From assembly GCA_949316235.1 (NCBI GenBank), contig OX438743.1, positions 34,193,242 through 34,257,241 on the forward strand: 64,000 nt of DNA, in the 5' to 3' direction. This stretch comes from Oegoconia quadripuncta (taxonomy: Eukaryota > Arthropoda > Insecta > Lepidoptera > Autostichidae). Below the pieces are notes generated by a model, which was not told the origin of the DNA, did not search any database, and was given only the letters and a program-made list of their open reading frames with translations. How positions within the stretch are numbered: position 1 is the stretch's first letter; each line of letters opens with the position of its first letter. Positions 12,445-24,227 of this stretch are shown piece after piece. A program made the position numbers and the translations under genes.

Positions 12445-14990
12445 AAGTTGCGTGGTTTATTCTTAAAACTTTTTTAAATTGCATCCGAATTTTACATTCC
12501 AATATAATATAAGAAATAAATGTTTGAAATCATAACACCAATGTACGTATATGTTAAACAGAAGTGGAGCCACAACGTAACCCTGAGTTAACCCTATTCA
12601 CTATGCTACATTATTATTTAATCAATAATCTTAGTATTCAATAATATGTATTATAATAGCCAATTCCGATAACATTGTTGATATCATTATAAACCTTTAA
12701 ATCAAGGAGTTATGAGCAATTGTCGGATCAAGGCTGGGCTGTATTATAATAAATTTTGTTATAATTTAATAGTCGATCATTTCATAAAAATTAAGGAACT
12801 TGCACGTCTGAGAACAAATGAAGATCTTTGTATAAATATCCATCAGTCCGCACTGAGTCCATACATGGAGTTATTGATGTGATGTTATAGAAGAGATGTA
12901 GGGTCAAAGAGAAGACAATGCCCAATAACACGTTGCAGTTGAAAAAAATATAGCGCGACAATACGAAAATCATTAGTCATTTTTTCCATATCTGACGTGG
13001 TTTCTCTGAAATGTATTTGCTCTGTTAATAGTACCAACCAGTATCAATATGCGAACATCAATCGAACATCAATGTATTTACCAAACATTCTAATATGATA
13101 AGAAATGGGATTTCATGTGAATATGACGATAAAATATGTGAGGTGAAATCTATGCAAGATCAAAGCCTCAACTTTTTCTAAGCCATAATAAGGTTCATAT
13201 TTTTTACTTACAATTCCATAATTTTCAGATGTGTATTATATTTTTTAATATAATTTTGACTGTATACGTTATCATCTTGTTTTGCGATTTCTGACTGTTT
13301 ATAAAAAATATTGAAATTTCCAAAATTTATGTGAACTATAAAGTAGAATGGGGCACTTTGCATGAGCAAATGACCCAGAAGCGGACACGAATGAACTAGG
13401 TGTTAATTAATCACTTATGTCCTTAAGTTAAATGCTACATATATTTTTTCTTAGTATCAACTTTTTCCATTTTATTTTGACAAGAAAGGATTTATTACTA
13501 CTACACCAAGAAGATGATTTATACATTATATATTTTTTAAACTAGTTTATTTTATAAAATAAACTGGTTTCGCGTTTGACTACAATCTCACCTGATGGAA
13601 AGCGACGATGTAGCCGAAGATGTCGTGATACATCTTGCACCCAGTAAATGCCTATTCACTATTATATTTATTATATTTTATTTATCTAATAATAACAAGG
13701 GTAAATAAAAATTATGTTAAGTAATCACATAATATCTGACTGATTTAAATTTTTAAAATTACTGTTTCTGTTGTGTCTATTCCTCAATTTATGTTACTTC
13801 TGCGTCTCGTACCTACTTTTTATTTTCCTAATTATTATCATAATATATTTGTATACCATGTAGTCCATCAGTTTACGGAGAATATTGAAAATCTTCGTTC
13901 ATCTTGTTATAATAAATAGATTATTTTATTGCAGGAAATTTGGTCAATAAAATTCAATCATGAAAGTGTGATGAATTAATTCAACAGCAACAGCTCCACT
14001 GCTGACTTACATCTCCATAGTTGATACGACACTACTAGGCAAGTGCGTATTGTTTAATTTATGTCAGACCAGTGGCCGCCTGATGAAATGATATTAACAT
14101 GATATAGAAAATGTTATTTTTGCGACTTACAAAATATGAAACAATGAATATATTAACACAAAAATCTTCCTACGGTATTGAATACCGATTCTTAGTAGGT
14201 AATCTTTTGGAATAACCCTATCAAACTCAGATTACATCGCTCCACGATCCGACCTTAAGTATCGATCGGAGGACAATTAAGATCGAGGTAAGAATTTAGC
14301 TTTGTGTGACGGCTTTAAACAGCCACGGCCTTAAACGTTTTCTGTTTTAAAATTATTGGGTACGTTGCTTTTGTTTTGTTTCCTGCGGGCCAGGATTTTA
14401 ATTTAAACATTTTGTGGTTGTTAATCAATATTCATAAGGTCGTCAGTTGTAAATGTATTTTTAAATATTAATTATTTTACACTTTGCTCGAGTATTTAGT
14501 GGCACCGTTTATATTTTTCTCAGTGCTTTAATATCAATTTTGTATCTATAATAAAGTTTTACTAAATATCGTGTAGCATAAACAAACCCCCAAGATACAT
14601 GGTTATTAATATGAGTTTTTCTATGTACTTCCTACTTTTGTTTTCTTTCTTGATTTTTATATCAAAGATCTTCTACATTTTTTTAAATTTTATTTTCAAC
14701 AATAACAACAGGTTACAACATTACAAACATGGAGAAAACCAATTACAGTTATTCACGGATTACAATTAAGAACAAATTACAGAATTTGTGGTTTTTGTAG
14801 TAAGAATACAACTTCATTAATTTATTTATTTTTTATATTTATAGTGGCAGCAAACTAATTCGCCGGAGGGAACTAAAGTTCAGCAGCTTTGCTCAGTTCT
14901 TTCTTACGTTTTTATCTCAGTTTTGCTCTAGATGTATGACCGTTATAGACGGTATTAAATTAATGAAAATGTTTGTATACTATATAAATT
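12445..14990. other. No gene recognised, with small repeats
   Basis: 2.5 kb of AT-rich DNA. At 13571-13650 there is a fragment with ACTACAATCTCACCTGATGG and AGCGACGATGTAGCC, which I recall as a common lepidopteran interspersed sequence. No second copy is obvious here. Confidence 0.35.
13539..13570. repeat. 32-bp near-perfect palindrome
   Basis: AAACTAGTTTATTTTATAAA continues as ATAAACTGGTTT. Only one base pair breaks the dyad. It lies directly beside the CACCTGATGG repeat fragment, so it may mark the end of a small inverted-repeat element. Confidence 0.55.
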
Positions 14991-14997
14991 TATATAT

Positions 14998-15095
14998 ATT
15001 CTTTATTGCACCAAAATATTACAATAACAAAGTACAAACAATAGGTCACGTACAAAGGTGGAATTATCTCTTTAACAGATCTCTTCCAGTCAACC
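14998..15095 (-). repeat. LINE 3' end
   Basis: TTCTTTATTGCACCAAAATA, then GTACAAAGGTGGAATTATC and ACAGATCTCTTCCAGTCAAC. On the minus strand this is the GACTGGAAGAGATC...TGCAATAAAG 3' terminus also present at 24.2 kb (minus) and, more weakly, at 51.0 kb (plus). Only the 3' untranslated end is kept, as expected of 5'-truncated LINE insertions. Confidence 0.6.
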
Positions 15096-15875
15096 TGAGC
15101 ATTGAAATAGGAAACTGAATAAATTTGGGGTTTAGCAGCAAATTTTGTGCAAAAGAAAAATCCTGCAACGCAATGCAATTTTAAATGCAGCTAACCACCT
15201 ATTGTATTGTAGTACTGGGTTCATATGTGAGTAAATATTATTTCTAATATAATATATTTTGTAACCGTATACAGGCAAGAAATGACTTACTTTGTGACGA
15301 ATCTTTTTTTTTTAATGCAATGTTCTCAATAATAATTATTCTAACATTTCATCCTGCCGCATAAACAAGATAAAGCACACAAAATCTCTACAGGTAATGG
15401 AAGCCAATCACCAAAAACGCGTAACGCCATAATCTCACAAAAAGTCAATCTCGAATCGACATCAATTGCAATGCATAAGCAGAGGGGCGTGAGTGAATAA
15501 TTTCCTCTGATTTATGTATTTCGTCTCTACGGAACCGACGAGTCCTGCCTCATTACAGGTTGACGTTGAATGATGGTCGGTGTGCAGAGAAAAATGCCGT
15601 GTTTAACCCTCAACGTATATTATGATTTAATTCCTATTGGCAAAAACTGCGACGAATCGTGGTTGAATGCCCTCTATTAATGAAGATTTAGGGTTACATG
15701 CCTACGTGTGTGCTGGTGGGATTTTATTTTTGCCTTCCAAATATAGGTTTGAAAAATACTTTAGCATCTTTTACTAAGCACAGATACAATATCGAACGTG
15801 CTCAATTGCTGTTGGTTAAATATTGTAAGTACGATATAAATTGACGAAATGTTGTGGAGCAAAATAAACTAAACA
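15096..15875. other. No gene recognised
   Basis: Unassigned AT-rich sequence with no repeat identified. Confidence 0.35.
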
Positions 15876-15879
15876 ACAT

Positions 15880-16105
15880 CGATTGGTGTAGTGAGTAGTG
15901 ACACTCCAATCTAACGGTTGCGGATTCGATACCTGCTGCGGGTAAATGTTTGTTTGATGAATACGAACATTTATTCCCGAGTCTTGGATATTTATACAAA
16001 TATTTAATTATGTATGTTTTATTACAGTTTACAGTACAAGCTTTGCTAAGTTGGGACTGGATAATTAGTGAAAGTGTCCAAAATATTTATTTATCGATGT
16101 TTATC
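15880..16105 (+). repeat. SINE-C (tRNA-derived)
   Basis: The head has GATTGGTGTAGTGAGTAGTG (A-box-like) and GGTTGCGGATTCGATACC (B-box-like). The body reads GAATACGAACATTTATTCCC, GAGTCTTGGATATTTATAC, AGCTTTGCTAAGTTGGGAC and GTCCAAAATATTTATTTAT. Other copies are at 20425, 52979 and 53812 (inverted). This copy is somewhat diverged. Confidence 0.7.
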
Positions 16106-16980
16106 TAAGTGTCTAAAGTATATATTAAAAATAATTTCACTAAATGTGAAATGAAACAAACATACAGTACAATGTAACCACTGCAATACCTGAACGGTTT
16201 GGTACTAAATTAATGATCATTTTTTTTATTTGACGTTCACAGTGGAAACCACGGAGGAAAGAATAACCTTAATCTACCAAAACTAATCCATCAAACGTTA
16301 GAAAACCCAATATACATACAATATATATTTGAATATACATACAATATAAAGCAGAATTTGCCTTTAGATAAGTTCAAAGGTATCGTGAAGCAGAAGCTCA
16401 GTGCAAAAGGTTACTATAAAATTTGTGATTATTTAAATGACAGTAATCCTTGGACTTAAAACTTATTTGGCGACGTATAGTATGTATAACTATAAACCAA
16501 ATTAAAGTTAGTAATTTATTGTTAATAAATATGTTTGACTCTATACCAAAAAAAGTATAAAGCAATTTACTGTTATTAAATAATATCTTGACTCGCAGAA
16601 AAGAGCAACCCCTTGAGTTTCTTGCTCGTTCTTCTCTGGGGATTACAGCATTACGAATGAGCGGTAGATTTAAAATGATATATTAACGTTTTCAAGTGAT
16701 CAATTGTATCCTACGAAAATAAACATTTTTTCATTTTTTCATTTTTTCATTTTTTCAAATAACAACAGAAGTATTTATATGAACAAATCCTGACTACATT
16801 CAACAAGAGAAACTGATTAGTCTACTACTGCTCCTTTAAAATCAATCAAGCCATTCGCGACGCTATTTTGAGTTTTGTCAGCGCCATTTTGAATTTTTAA
16901 CCATAAAATGTGTCCTTGCGTTACAACATCGGTTAATCCGTTTTGACTATAAGGGTAAATAGAAACTATACATAATATAT
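16106..16980. other. No gene recognised
   Basis: AT-rich sequence. It contains a short local duplication of ATACATACAATATA near 16311-16346 and the T-rich tandem repeat annotated separately. Confidence 0.35.
16724..16757. repeat. 8-bp tandem repeat (CATTTTTT)x4
   Basis: Four consecutive CATTTTTT units. A simple microsatellite at the end of an AT-rich stretch. Confidence 0.85.
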
Positions 16981-16982
16981 TA

Positions 16983-17245
16983 CATACTAGCTGTTACCCA
17001 CGACTTCGTCCGCGTAGAATTCGTTCACCAAATGCGTGACTCTATGACTCAAAAGCAATCCCAGCAATTAACCTATCCTACAGGAACCAGTCACTTATGT
17101 TAATCCAGGTGCTAATATGTGTATACTAATATGGCTAATATACTAAATTTCAACCAAATCAGCCGTGTAGGAGTGAATAGGTAACAATACTATACATATA
17201 CACAACACACACAAACTTTCGCATTTATAAAATAACAGGGTTGGG
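16983..17245 (+). repeat. LEP1/MINE-like repeat, long variant
   Basis: Starts ACTAGCTGTTACCCACGACT then TCGTCCGCGTAGAATTCG. The middle has CCTACAGGAACCAGTCAC and TTTCAACCAAATCAGCCG. It ends ACACACAAACTTTCGCATTT. This is the subfamily with the Ala-like CGACTTCGTCCGCG start and an internal part different from the CGGCTTCGCCTGCG copies at 27.0 and 62.2 kb. Confidence 0.7.
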
Positions 17246-17299
17246 ATTGGCATGTCATTACTCCGTCATAACCATCATAAGGAAAAACTCACTTAGTGT

Positions 17300-17372
17300 C
17301 TATCAACCAAATACGCCAATCACCACCATCTGATGATGGTCCGTCACCGTCATCATCACCATCACCGTTATC
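17300..17372. repeat. CATCAC-rich short simple repeat
   Basis: Imperfect CAC/CAT trinucleotide runs (CCGTCATCATCACCATCACC). Low-complexity DNA that gives a Ser/Pro-rich open frame with no other support. Confidence 0.6.
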
Positions 17373-17389
17373 ATTTGGAAAAAAACTTC

Positions 17390-17605
17390 TGTTACCTGCG
17401 TCACTCTACATCTCCAAAGCAATCCCACTAATAATGCCTACCTACATGAACCAGTCACTTTTCCGGGATAAAAAGGAGCTCATATGTTAATCCAGGCCCT
17501 AATCTCTCTACCAACCAAATTTTAACCAAATCGGTCCAGCTGTTTAGGCGTGGAGAGGTAACAAACATACAGACATACATACACACATACATATAATATT
17601 AGTTG
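17390..17605 (+). repeat. LEP1/MINE-like repeat, truncated
   Basis: Lacks the first ~40 bp but has CTCCAAAGCAATCCCACTAA, CATGAACCAGTCACTTTTCC, AACCAAATCGGTCCAGCTGT, TTAGGCGTGGAGAGGTAAC and the ATAATATTAGTTGGGAT end. Same subfamily as the copy 150 bp upstream, in the same orientation. Confidence 0.65.
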
Positions 17606-18814
17606 GGATAACCGAAAAACATTATCCTCCTTCCAACTGCCTCAGGCGGGTAAAAAGAAATAATAAAGTCGTATACGAGTATTTCCCTATAGCCATATAC
17701 AGTACCTATCTATCTAACGCTTTGTTGTTTTTTTTTTATATTTGGAACATCGAAGACAATAAGCTCGTTCCGTTTATGCTGTCTGCCATTTTCCGGAAAC
17801 GGACGTTAGTCGGCACTTCCGACGTTGTCTCGACTAGGTTCCATGCCAATTGATTATGTGAAGAGGCGAAATCTTTAGAAATAAAAGCTAAATAAATACG
17901 GACACTAATAAATGACAGGCTTTGTTTCTGCTAAAATAAGTAATTTTAGCAAAATAAGTAAAACAGACGCTATAATTTTTTTCTATAATACATGATTGAT
18001 ACTTATTCATAAATTCTCATGACAAGTGATAGTGATACATAAATCACTGTTAAAGTCGCAGACATATTAGCGGAATTGATGTCAAGATTGAAATAAATTA
18101 AGAAAATTAAATTTTATATCTATTGTTTGATGTAGGTCATAATTATGTAAAGTAAATCGTTTTTGATCATTTTTGGATCGCATCTTTACCTCTATGTTAT
18201 CAATTTAGGGATGTTGATACGAAGGACGCTATTCCGATCCTGAGTAAGGGGCTGACTTGGTACATGCTGCACTTCCAAAATGAGCAGTTATCACTGCTTC
18301 CACATTTTTCGGTAGCGTCGCGCGGTTAGCTTATACTGGTAGTGTTACGGTCGTCGTGCTGTCAACTGTACCTTCTCGGTGGTTTAAATGTCGGTTTGGT
18401 ATGGGCAGTACATCCACCCACCACCCTCTTCTATAAAACCACTAAGTATTAATAGCATTGTTATGTTACGTGCAATGTGTGGCTCCTGGCAGTGTAGAGT
18501 AAGACGTTTCGAATGAATAAAAACTTTTATTCGTGTTTATCCGTACCCTGACGCCGTGTGTACATGAATGTAGTGGTAAATTCTATCTGTATATATACCA
18601 AATTTTCATATTAGAGTTTCATTAAAGATTTTCATTAAAAAAAATAAGGTCGCCACTACATAGCTAGCCCAGGGAAAATACAGTTTGACCTCGGAAAAAC
18701 GAATAACCGCAATTTTCTTGAAACATTTAATAAAGTTGTAAATGTAGTAAGAATTATTAAAAATTAAGCATTTGTAAGAAACGCAAGTACTAAGTAGTTA
18801 CTTAGAACTTTGAA

Positions 18815-18901
18815 TTTAAAGAAATACCCATCAATTAAAATTGTGATTGAAAAATGTGTTTCTTTTAAAAAAATGTTAATTGATGGGTATTTCTTTATAA
18901 T
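18815..18901. repeat. Hairpin with ~24-bp arms
   Basis: The left arm, AAAGAAATACCCATCAATTA, and the right arm, TAATTGATGGGTATTTCTTT, are exact reverse complements. They extend outward with one indel (AATTTAAAG against ATAATT). The loop is about 37 nt and T/A-rich. Looks like a tiny palindromic MITE or its solo core. An open frame runs through it but has no protein signal. Confidence 0.65.
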
Positions 18902-20044
18902 TGAAAGAAATTCAAAACATTTTGGGAAATTATCGTCACAAAATATTAGTTCTCATTTTTATTTCTTAAGCAATGCAGCTCGACGACATTTTCACCTAAA
19001 ACACATGCATGTTTAACTATAACATGCTTAGTTTTTTATCCATCAATAAGTAAACTGTGTTTAACAAAAGTCTACCTAATTAAATATCAGTTAGTATTTA
19101 TTGTTATTAAGATACAAATTAAAAATAGGGTTTTCTAAAAAAATCTCGACTAAGCGCTCGTTTCTTTCAGGCTTAATTATTCAAAATTACATCTTAATAT
19201 ACCTCTTATAAGATAGAAATTATATAAGTTGGTTCTGAATTATGTCTCGCTAAGGCAATTTTTACCTTATTAACCCCGGGCTAAGCGTGGAGTCGCAAAT
19301 TTCACTACAGTTGTCGTTATTTTCTATATCTATTTGTTAGCGAAGAAGTAGCAGCAATAAAAAAAGAACCGCAAACACCCCTTGGGCAATTTTATTTATA
19401 CCAACGTACGAATACAGGAACAACATTCGAGGAGTCAACACAAGAGGAATAATAGAGGCACATTAATCCCATGGGATAAAAATGTATGATAGATAACGTC
19501 TCGGTATTTCCATCCGTGATACTCATATCTGGGGATACTTTCGCAAAACAAGTCACGTATTAAATGAGAATATTCGGGCGAGCCTCTGACTTATTTATCA
19601 TTCTGCTCAGAGCTACACTCCATGAATTTTATACAAGATTGAACGATTTACTGAGCAAAATTGATGGAACATCTATTGAGTGATGTCGGCGCTTGATTGA
19701 ACAATGCACGACAGAATTTTCAGTACACAAGCTAAGTGGAAAACTTTTGTTGTTTCACGGTTCGGGGTACACGGGCCATTTACTCCTTTGAACTGAAAAT
19801 TTATAGGTGCTACACTATAACCTCTTAACGCTGGTTATTATACTGTTATAACTAGCCAAGTCTCATAATGTGATGACCCAAACTCCCAGTCCCCCGTGTC
19901 AGGAAATCTTTGTGAACTTACTTAATTGCAGATTTATTAGAAATGTATTATGTAACTAACCTAAGTCAGAAAGTACTCATATTTTATCGTTCACCTTAAC
20001 TTATCCTTTATCGCTACGTTTTGGTATCTAACACTACACCACCA

Positions 20045-20101
20045 CGAAAATTATCACTAATACAGAATAGTATAATTATGGTAATGATAATTCTTCGTGT
20101 A
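20045..20101. repeat. Imperfect hairpin
   Basis: CACGAAAATTATCACTAAT pairs with ATGATAATTCTTCGTGT with a few mismatches, around a loop of about 20 nt. No other copy is seen. Confidence 0.4.
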
Positions 20102-20424
20102 AAACTATATGGACAATGATCTATGAAATTATCGTGTTACAGAACGACGATTCCGTGGATCAGCTATTGATGATCCCATCAAAAACATTGATGTAAGAAC
20201 GCAGTCAAGTTCTCTCACGTCTCAAAAACCTACAAAAGAGTTGAAATCTATACCAATGCCAAGTTCCAATGATTTTTTCGAGCTTAAATAAAATTAAAAT
20301 AGATTGTCTCCTATTGATACCTTCTGTTGTTTCAAATAAATTACTTCAATGATAATTAAACGTTGAACATTCATTTTTTAAATTAGAATTTCACATAATT
20401 TCTTAACATTATCATCGACCGATT

Positions 20425-20640
20425 GATGTAGAGTAAATAGTGACCTTGTCTGCGAAATCAACGGTTGCGGATTCGAATGTGTTTGTGTGATGAATACGAA
20501 GATTTATTTCGGAGTTGTGGATATTTATACAACTATGTATGTTTATCAGTTATCTAGTATCCATAGGTTGTCCAAGCTTTGCTTCGTTTGAGACTAGATG
20601 ATTGGTTTTATCTGTCCGAACCACGGTTGTAATAGATTGA
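20425..20640 (+). repeat. SINE-C (tRNA-derived)
   Basis: GATTGATGTAGAGTAAATAG head, CAACGGTTGCGGATTCGAAT, GTGTTTGTGTGATGAATACG, GTTATCTAGTATCCATAGG, GTCCAAGCTTTGCTTCG and GACTAGATGATTGG in the SINE-C order. A short deletion removes the sequence just after the B box. Confidence 0.7.
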
Positions 20641-21268
20641 AGTAATTCTGACTCATACTTGACCAATATCTATTTCTTTTCCTTTGTGTGCACATAAACT
20701 TATTTTTATGGTGCATGGGGGACGTGTTTGACGCGGTTTAAAGATGCGACGTATTCGCGGCACGCTAGACTTGAAAAACTCTTATTGAGTAACATACCAT
20801 ATCACTCCACATTAAGAAAAGAACTAAATGCTTGTTACTTGCAACAAACCAAATTTTAGGTTTAGTGGAAAAGTTCTAAAGGTTTCGATGATCCAGCTAG
20901 TCAGACTCTCATAATCAACTTTTTGAAGGTCATGTTATATCACAGAATCTATTAAGGATATAATTTTGAAAATTAGAACATTGTGTAACTATAACCACAA
21001 TAGCACATATCCAATGCATGTAGTAAAACAGTTAGCTGGAGTAGGACTTGGCCTGGGCACTCCCATGCTCAAAAATGGATTTAAAAACTTATTAAACGGG
21101 CTCCTCCAACATTCATCGTCATTGCAATAAATATAAAAGCGCTCTATCTACCTCAAAAATCCAAATTCGTTTTTCGCATTGACTGAGACGTATATTCCAG
21201 TACAAATATAAAATTTATACTCGTCGAGGCTAGTTTAATTAATGCCAAATAGTTCAATATGACCGAGC
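20641..21268. other. No gene recognised
   Basis: AT-rich DNA downstream (in minus-strand sense) of the candidate terminal exon. No repeat recognised. Confidence 0.35.
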
Positions 21269-21274
21269 TTTATT
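21269..21274 (-). promoter_or_regulatory. Possible poly(A) signal AATAAA
   Basis: AATAAA on the minus strand, 114 nt downstream of the stop codon of the candidate exon at 21388-21634. The spacing suits a short 3' untranslated region. AATAAA is common by chance in AT-rich DNA, so this only supports the exon call. Confidence 0.3.
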
Positions 21275-21387
21275 AATACGTATTTACTATACAAACATTT
21301 GTAATTATAAATATTTATAATTTAATATTTGTTTATAATAGCTCAGTGAACAGTACAAACTCAAAATAGATTCATCCACAATAATAA

Positions 21388-21634
21388 CTACCCTCGTTTG
21401 TTACAAATAATTTTCAGCATAATATCTGTAACACGTTTATATAACTGGGTTAATCCTCGCACACTCAAGTTCCTCATGTTGGATAACTGATACCTCTCAA
21501 CCGCCTGCCATAGCCTGATAATGTTCATCTTAGGGGCTCGATCAGGCCCCTTTTGTGTGAGATACAAAGTCCTTTTGATATTGTGTAGGTGCCTGGCAGG
21601 TAAATATTCTTTTACTGTGGCCATACAAAGGTTT
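21388..21634 (-). CDS. Candidate terminal coding exon of an unidentified host gene
   Basis: On the minus strand a frame is open from an acceptor-like site (TTTTAATCTTACAG, ending at 21635) to a TAG at 21388-21390. An in-frame ATG lies at 21624-21622, giving 78 residues if translation starts there, or about 81 if read as an internal exon. The peptide is Lys/Arg-rich and leucine-rich, starts MATVKEYLPARHLHNIK, contains LYLTQKGPDRAPK and LWQAVERYQL, and ends ICNKRG. Codon choice looks more protein-like than in other short frames here. An AATAAA lies 114 nt after the stop, and no TE similarity is seen. No family is recognised. A companion exon with matching phase was not found, so this could still be chance or an old TE remnant. 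Confidence 0.33.
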
Positions 21635-21896
21635 CTGTAAGATTAAAAGTAAGGTGAATACTTGTATGAATATGTCCGTTTTAAGGTATAAATATAGAAC
21701 AACAATACAGAATGTGAAAAGAAGTTAGCAAAAGGTTATAAATATTGAAAATAATCTTTGGTTAGCAGACAGTAGTCGAAAAAATGTATAAATATATATT
21801 TCCAAAACTTACAGCAATTTTCTAGTCTCAAACTAGGCAAAATACTGGATAATCATAAATGTTATAGAAATATCTATATGACTTGAGAGTAAATGT

Positions 21897-22080
21897 TTTT
21901 TTTTATGCACAACGGGTTAGCACTTGACCTCAATCACACCTGATGTTAAGTGAAGATGTTCTTATTAGACAAACATTTACTCCTACCAAGATTTGAACCC
22001 GCAACTGTTGGTATAGAGTAAGATTTCCTATTACTAATGCCTTTAAAAGGCGTGACACATACTCTACCAGACCAATCAGG
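21897..22080 (-). repeat. Chimeric SINE (SINE-B tail with SINE-C-like head)
   Basis: The plus strand begins like SINE-B: ATGCACAACGGGTTAGCACT, GACCTCAATCACACCTGATG, TTAAGTGAAGATG. It then switches to SINE-C head sequence: ACAAACATTTACTCC, GATTTGAACCCGCAACTG, TTGGTATAGAGTAAG. Both parts are in the same (minus) orientation. The SINE-B middle (AGATAAGATGGTGGTAGCTG region) is absent. Either a recombinant SINE lineage or an insertion-plus-deletion. Confidence 0.6.
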
Positions 22081-23700
22081 TGTCAATATTTTTAAATTTT
22101 CTCAAAGACACATTAATTTTAATTCAATAATTGAATTGTACTTATGTTGACTTATGTTTTGCGCTGTGGTTATAACATTTCTCAGCCTTCTCGAAGGTTA
22201 AATGTAACGTTTAGCGGGATAATTAAAATTATGCGCTCACATTTGCAACATTGCGGCAAAATAAACATCGTTTTAAAGCCAGTTGGGTGTATGTATAACT
22301 CCACTACTTTAAGGTGTGCTGGCTTCAGTCTGTATTTCGTGGAAGACTATGTCCGCTGTGGAACATTATGTAGTGATCGTTGCAGTCCTAATGTAATATA
22401 AACATTTTTGAGGTATTTCGGTGTTTAATTTTAAAATCTTGATTACAGCTAGTATAACACTTCAGCAGTAACAAACAAACACATGGAAATAATAACTCCA
22501 AATAAAAGTATGGAATTTATCAATTATTTTTTTGAAATTCTAATTTTCAGCTGACTTCAAGGATGTCAGGTGAAATTTCAGAAAATCGAAATCTAAGTTT
22601 AGTCGGTACTAAACTTCGAAATATTAAATATCGAGTATGCTTAGGAATAATTCGAAGTCTTTGGAAAGAGATTTCTACGTAATATCTTCATACGAGTATT
22701 TTCCGGTTATAATAGTATCGCTACCAAGTGGTAATTTGTTTTCTAATATCTATTAAATTCATATTTTAATATCACATTAAACTCTATTATATGAGAAAAT
22801 AGGAACCACAAGCGTAACATGTACGTATATACAAGACTTCGCCCGAGTTCGGCAAAGTTCTATGTATCTTTGTTAAGCGAATTTCGGTACCTAGTAGAGC
22901 TTCTAACTATACCTACTTGCTTTATTCATGGATGCGAGCTTAATGTACTTTCTCTGTTATATCGATGTCATAAATCAATAAAATGCAGATTTAGGATATA
23001 AAATCGTTCAGGGAACATGTCACCATCTCTTTACATGTTTTACATTGACGATCGCATAAATTTATCGTGCTCTGTTCCTCGTCTATTGTTGTTATAATTA
23101 TATACTCATATGACACTATTTGAAATAAATTGGGATCAGGGCAAGAATATGATGCTGACGATGTTGAAGACACCATTTGTCGGCGAAATATTCGTCGAAC
23201 AGTTTCCATTTTTTGCTACAATCTTCTAAAACACTACCAATAGTTCCGAGGATCTGCCCAATTGTTATATAAGTAGGTACTAACATTTCATTTAAGCCTT
23301 GATATTGATTGTTTTCTGAGGCGATAGTTTTTTACAAATACCAAGTTAGAGCGATGTGAATGAAGTAACCATGCTTTAAAGGAAGATGAGACTCGTTCTT
23401 CACCTGTCACGACTCGCATAAATATACAAGTGAATGATGCTCGAGGTGAACCTGTCAGTGGTTTGAGCAGAGCAATTAATTACAATTTTAATTGAACCGG
23501 TCCAGCAAGATGCGTTATGCAAAATGACCATTGTGAGCTTCAAGTTTACGTCTTTTAATTATTATTATGTAACCTTCCCCTCTTCTTACAATAAGCTGAA
23601 CTTACATGACCTACCTGGATGGCAATCTCACGCTATGCTAAAGGTAATCTGTTAAAAAAGTAAAAATATTTTAAAAGTTTAAGCTTTGCTTTGTCCTCGC
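22081..23700. other. No gene supported
   Basis: Two stretches on the minus strand (about 23120-23310 and 22240-22340) stay open for 30-65 codons and read like protein, but neither has splice sites in a phase that joins to the other or to the candidate exon at 21388-21634. Left uncalled. Confidence 0.3.
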
Positions 23701-23707
23701 CATCACT

Positions 23708-23825
23708 CTCATCATCATATTATCAATAGGACTGTTGACTACCGATTTCCAAAGCAAACGGTTGGAAGCCGCCTACATCCAGCGACTTCCCGCGCCCTTC
23801 ATCAGGTCGTCCACTACTCACTAAC
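23708..23825 (-). pseudogene. RTE-type LINE 3'-end fragment
   Basis: CATCATCATATTATCAATAGG, GATTTCCAAAGC, GGTTGGAAGCCGCCTACATC, CAGCGACTTCCCGC and CATCAGGTCGTCC. In reverse complement this is the degraded C-terminal coding end and (ATG)n tail of the RTE element kept at 57315-59914. Several substitutions and indels; not functional. Confidence 0.6.
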
Positions 23826-23969
23826 TGGGTAATTAAACATAGCTACCTAATAAATATGCCATAAAATACTAATTACTGATTACGATTTATCAAATGCCGG
23901 GTGGCGTATAGTTCAAATAATAATATCGTCCCGTTGAAATTATGAAAAAAAGATATTTTTTTATATTAC

Positions 23970-24215
23970 AGGATATAATCTACCTGTGTACCAAAGATTC
24001 AAATTTGTTTCGACATTGCAGCGTGATTGATTAATAAACATCTCGGCTTTCCCATTTTGGTAACACAAGCTTTTCGCCCTTCACTAATGTTCGTCAGTTA
24101 TCCCTAGGTAACCTTATAGTGGGATAAAAGTATTCTAGTATATAGAAATAGTATTGCGATATGTACTACCTGTGTGCCATTCATTCCGTTACGTCGTGAT
24201 TGAGCAACAAACGAA
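23970..24215 (+). repeat. LEP1/MINE-like repeat fragments
   Basis: Two partly overlapping pieces. One has GGATATAATCTACCTGTGTA and GCAGCGTGATTGATTAATAA. The other has CTACCTGTGTGCCATTCATT, CCGTTACGTCGTGATTGAGC and AACATCCAAACATTCGTG. Together they look like two degraded 3' halves in tandem. Confidence 0.5.
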
Positions 24216-24227
24216 CATCCAAACATT

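Larger units (their letters stand above)
17610..20420. other. No gene recognised (2.8 kb), two hairpins
   Basis: No exon or TE recognised. 18230-18560 is less AT-rich than its surroundings, and a short ATTAATAGCATTGTTATGTT piece there resembles SINE-B. Two palindromic structures are listed separately. Confidence 0.35.

Noticed and set aside
22240..22345. Minus-strand frame (KYRLKPAHLKVVELYIHPTG) bounded by AG and a GTGAGC donor-like site
   Set aside because: The phase does not join to the acceptor used for the 21.4 kb candidate exon, and the stretch is short. A different acceptor choice could rescue it, but that would be arbitrary.
23110..23310. Minus-strand frame with a peptide containing QILGTIGSVLEDC and WKLFDEYFADKW that looks like real protein
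   Set aside because: No splice donor in a usable phase before its stop, and a weak acceptor. A 60-codon open frame is expected many times by chance in 64 kb.
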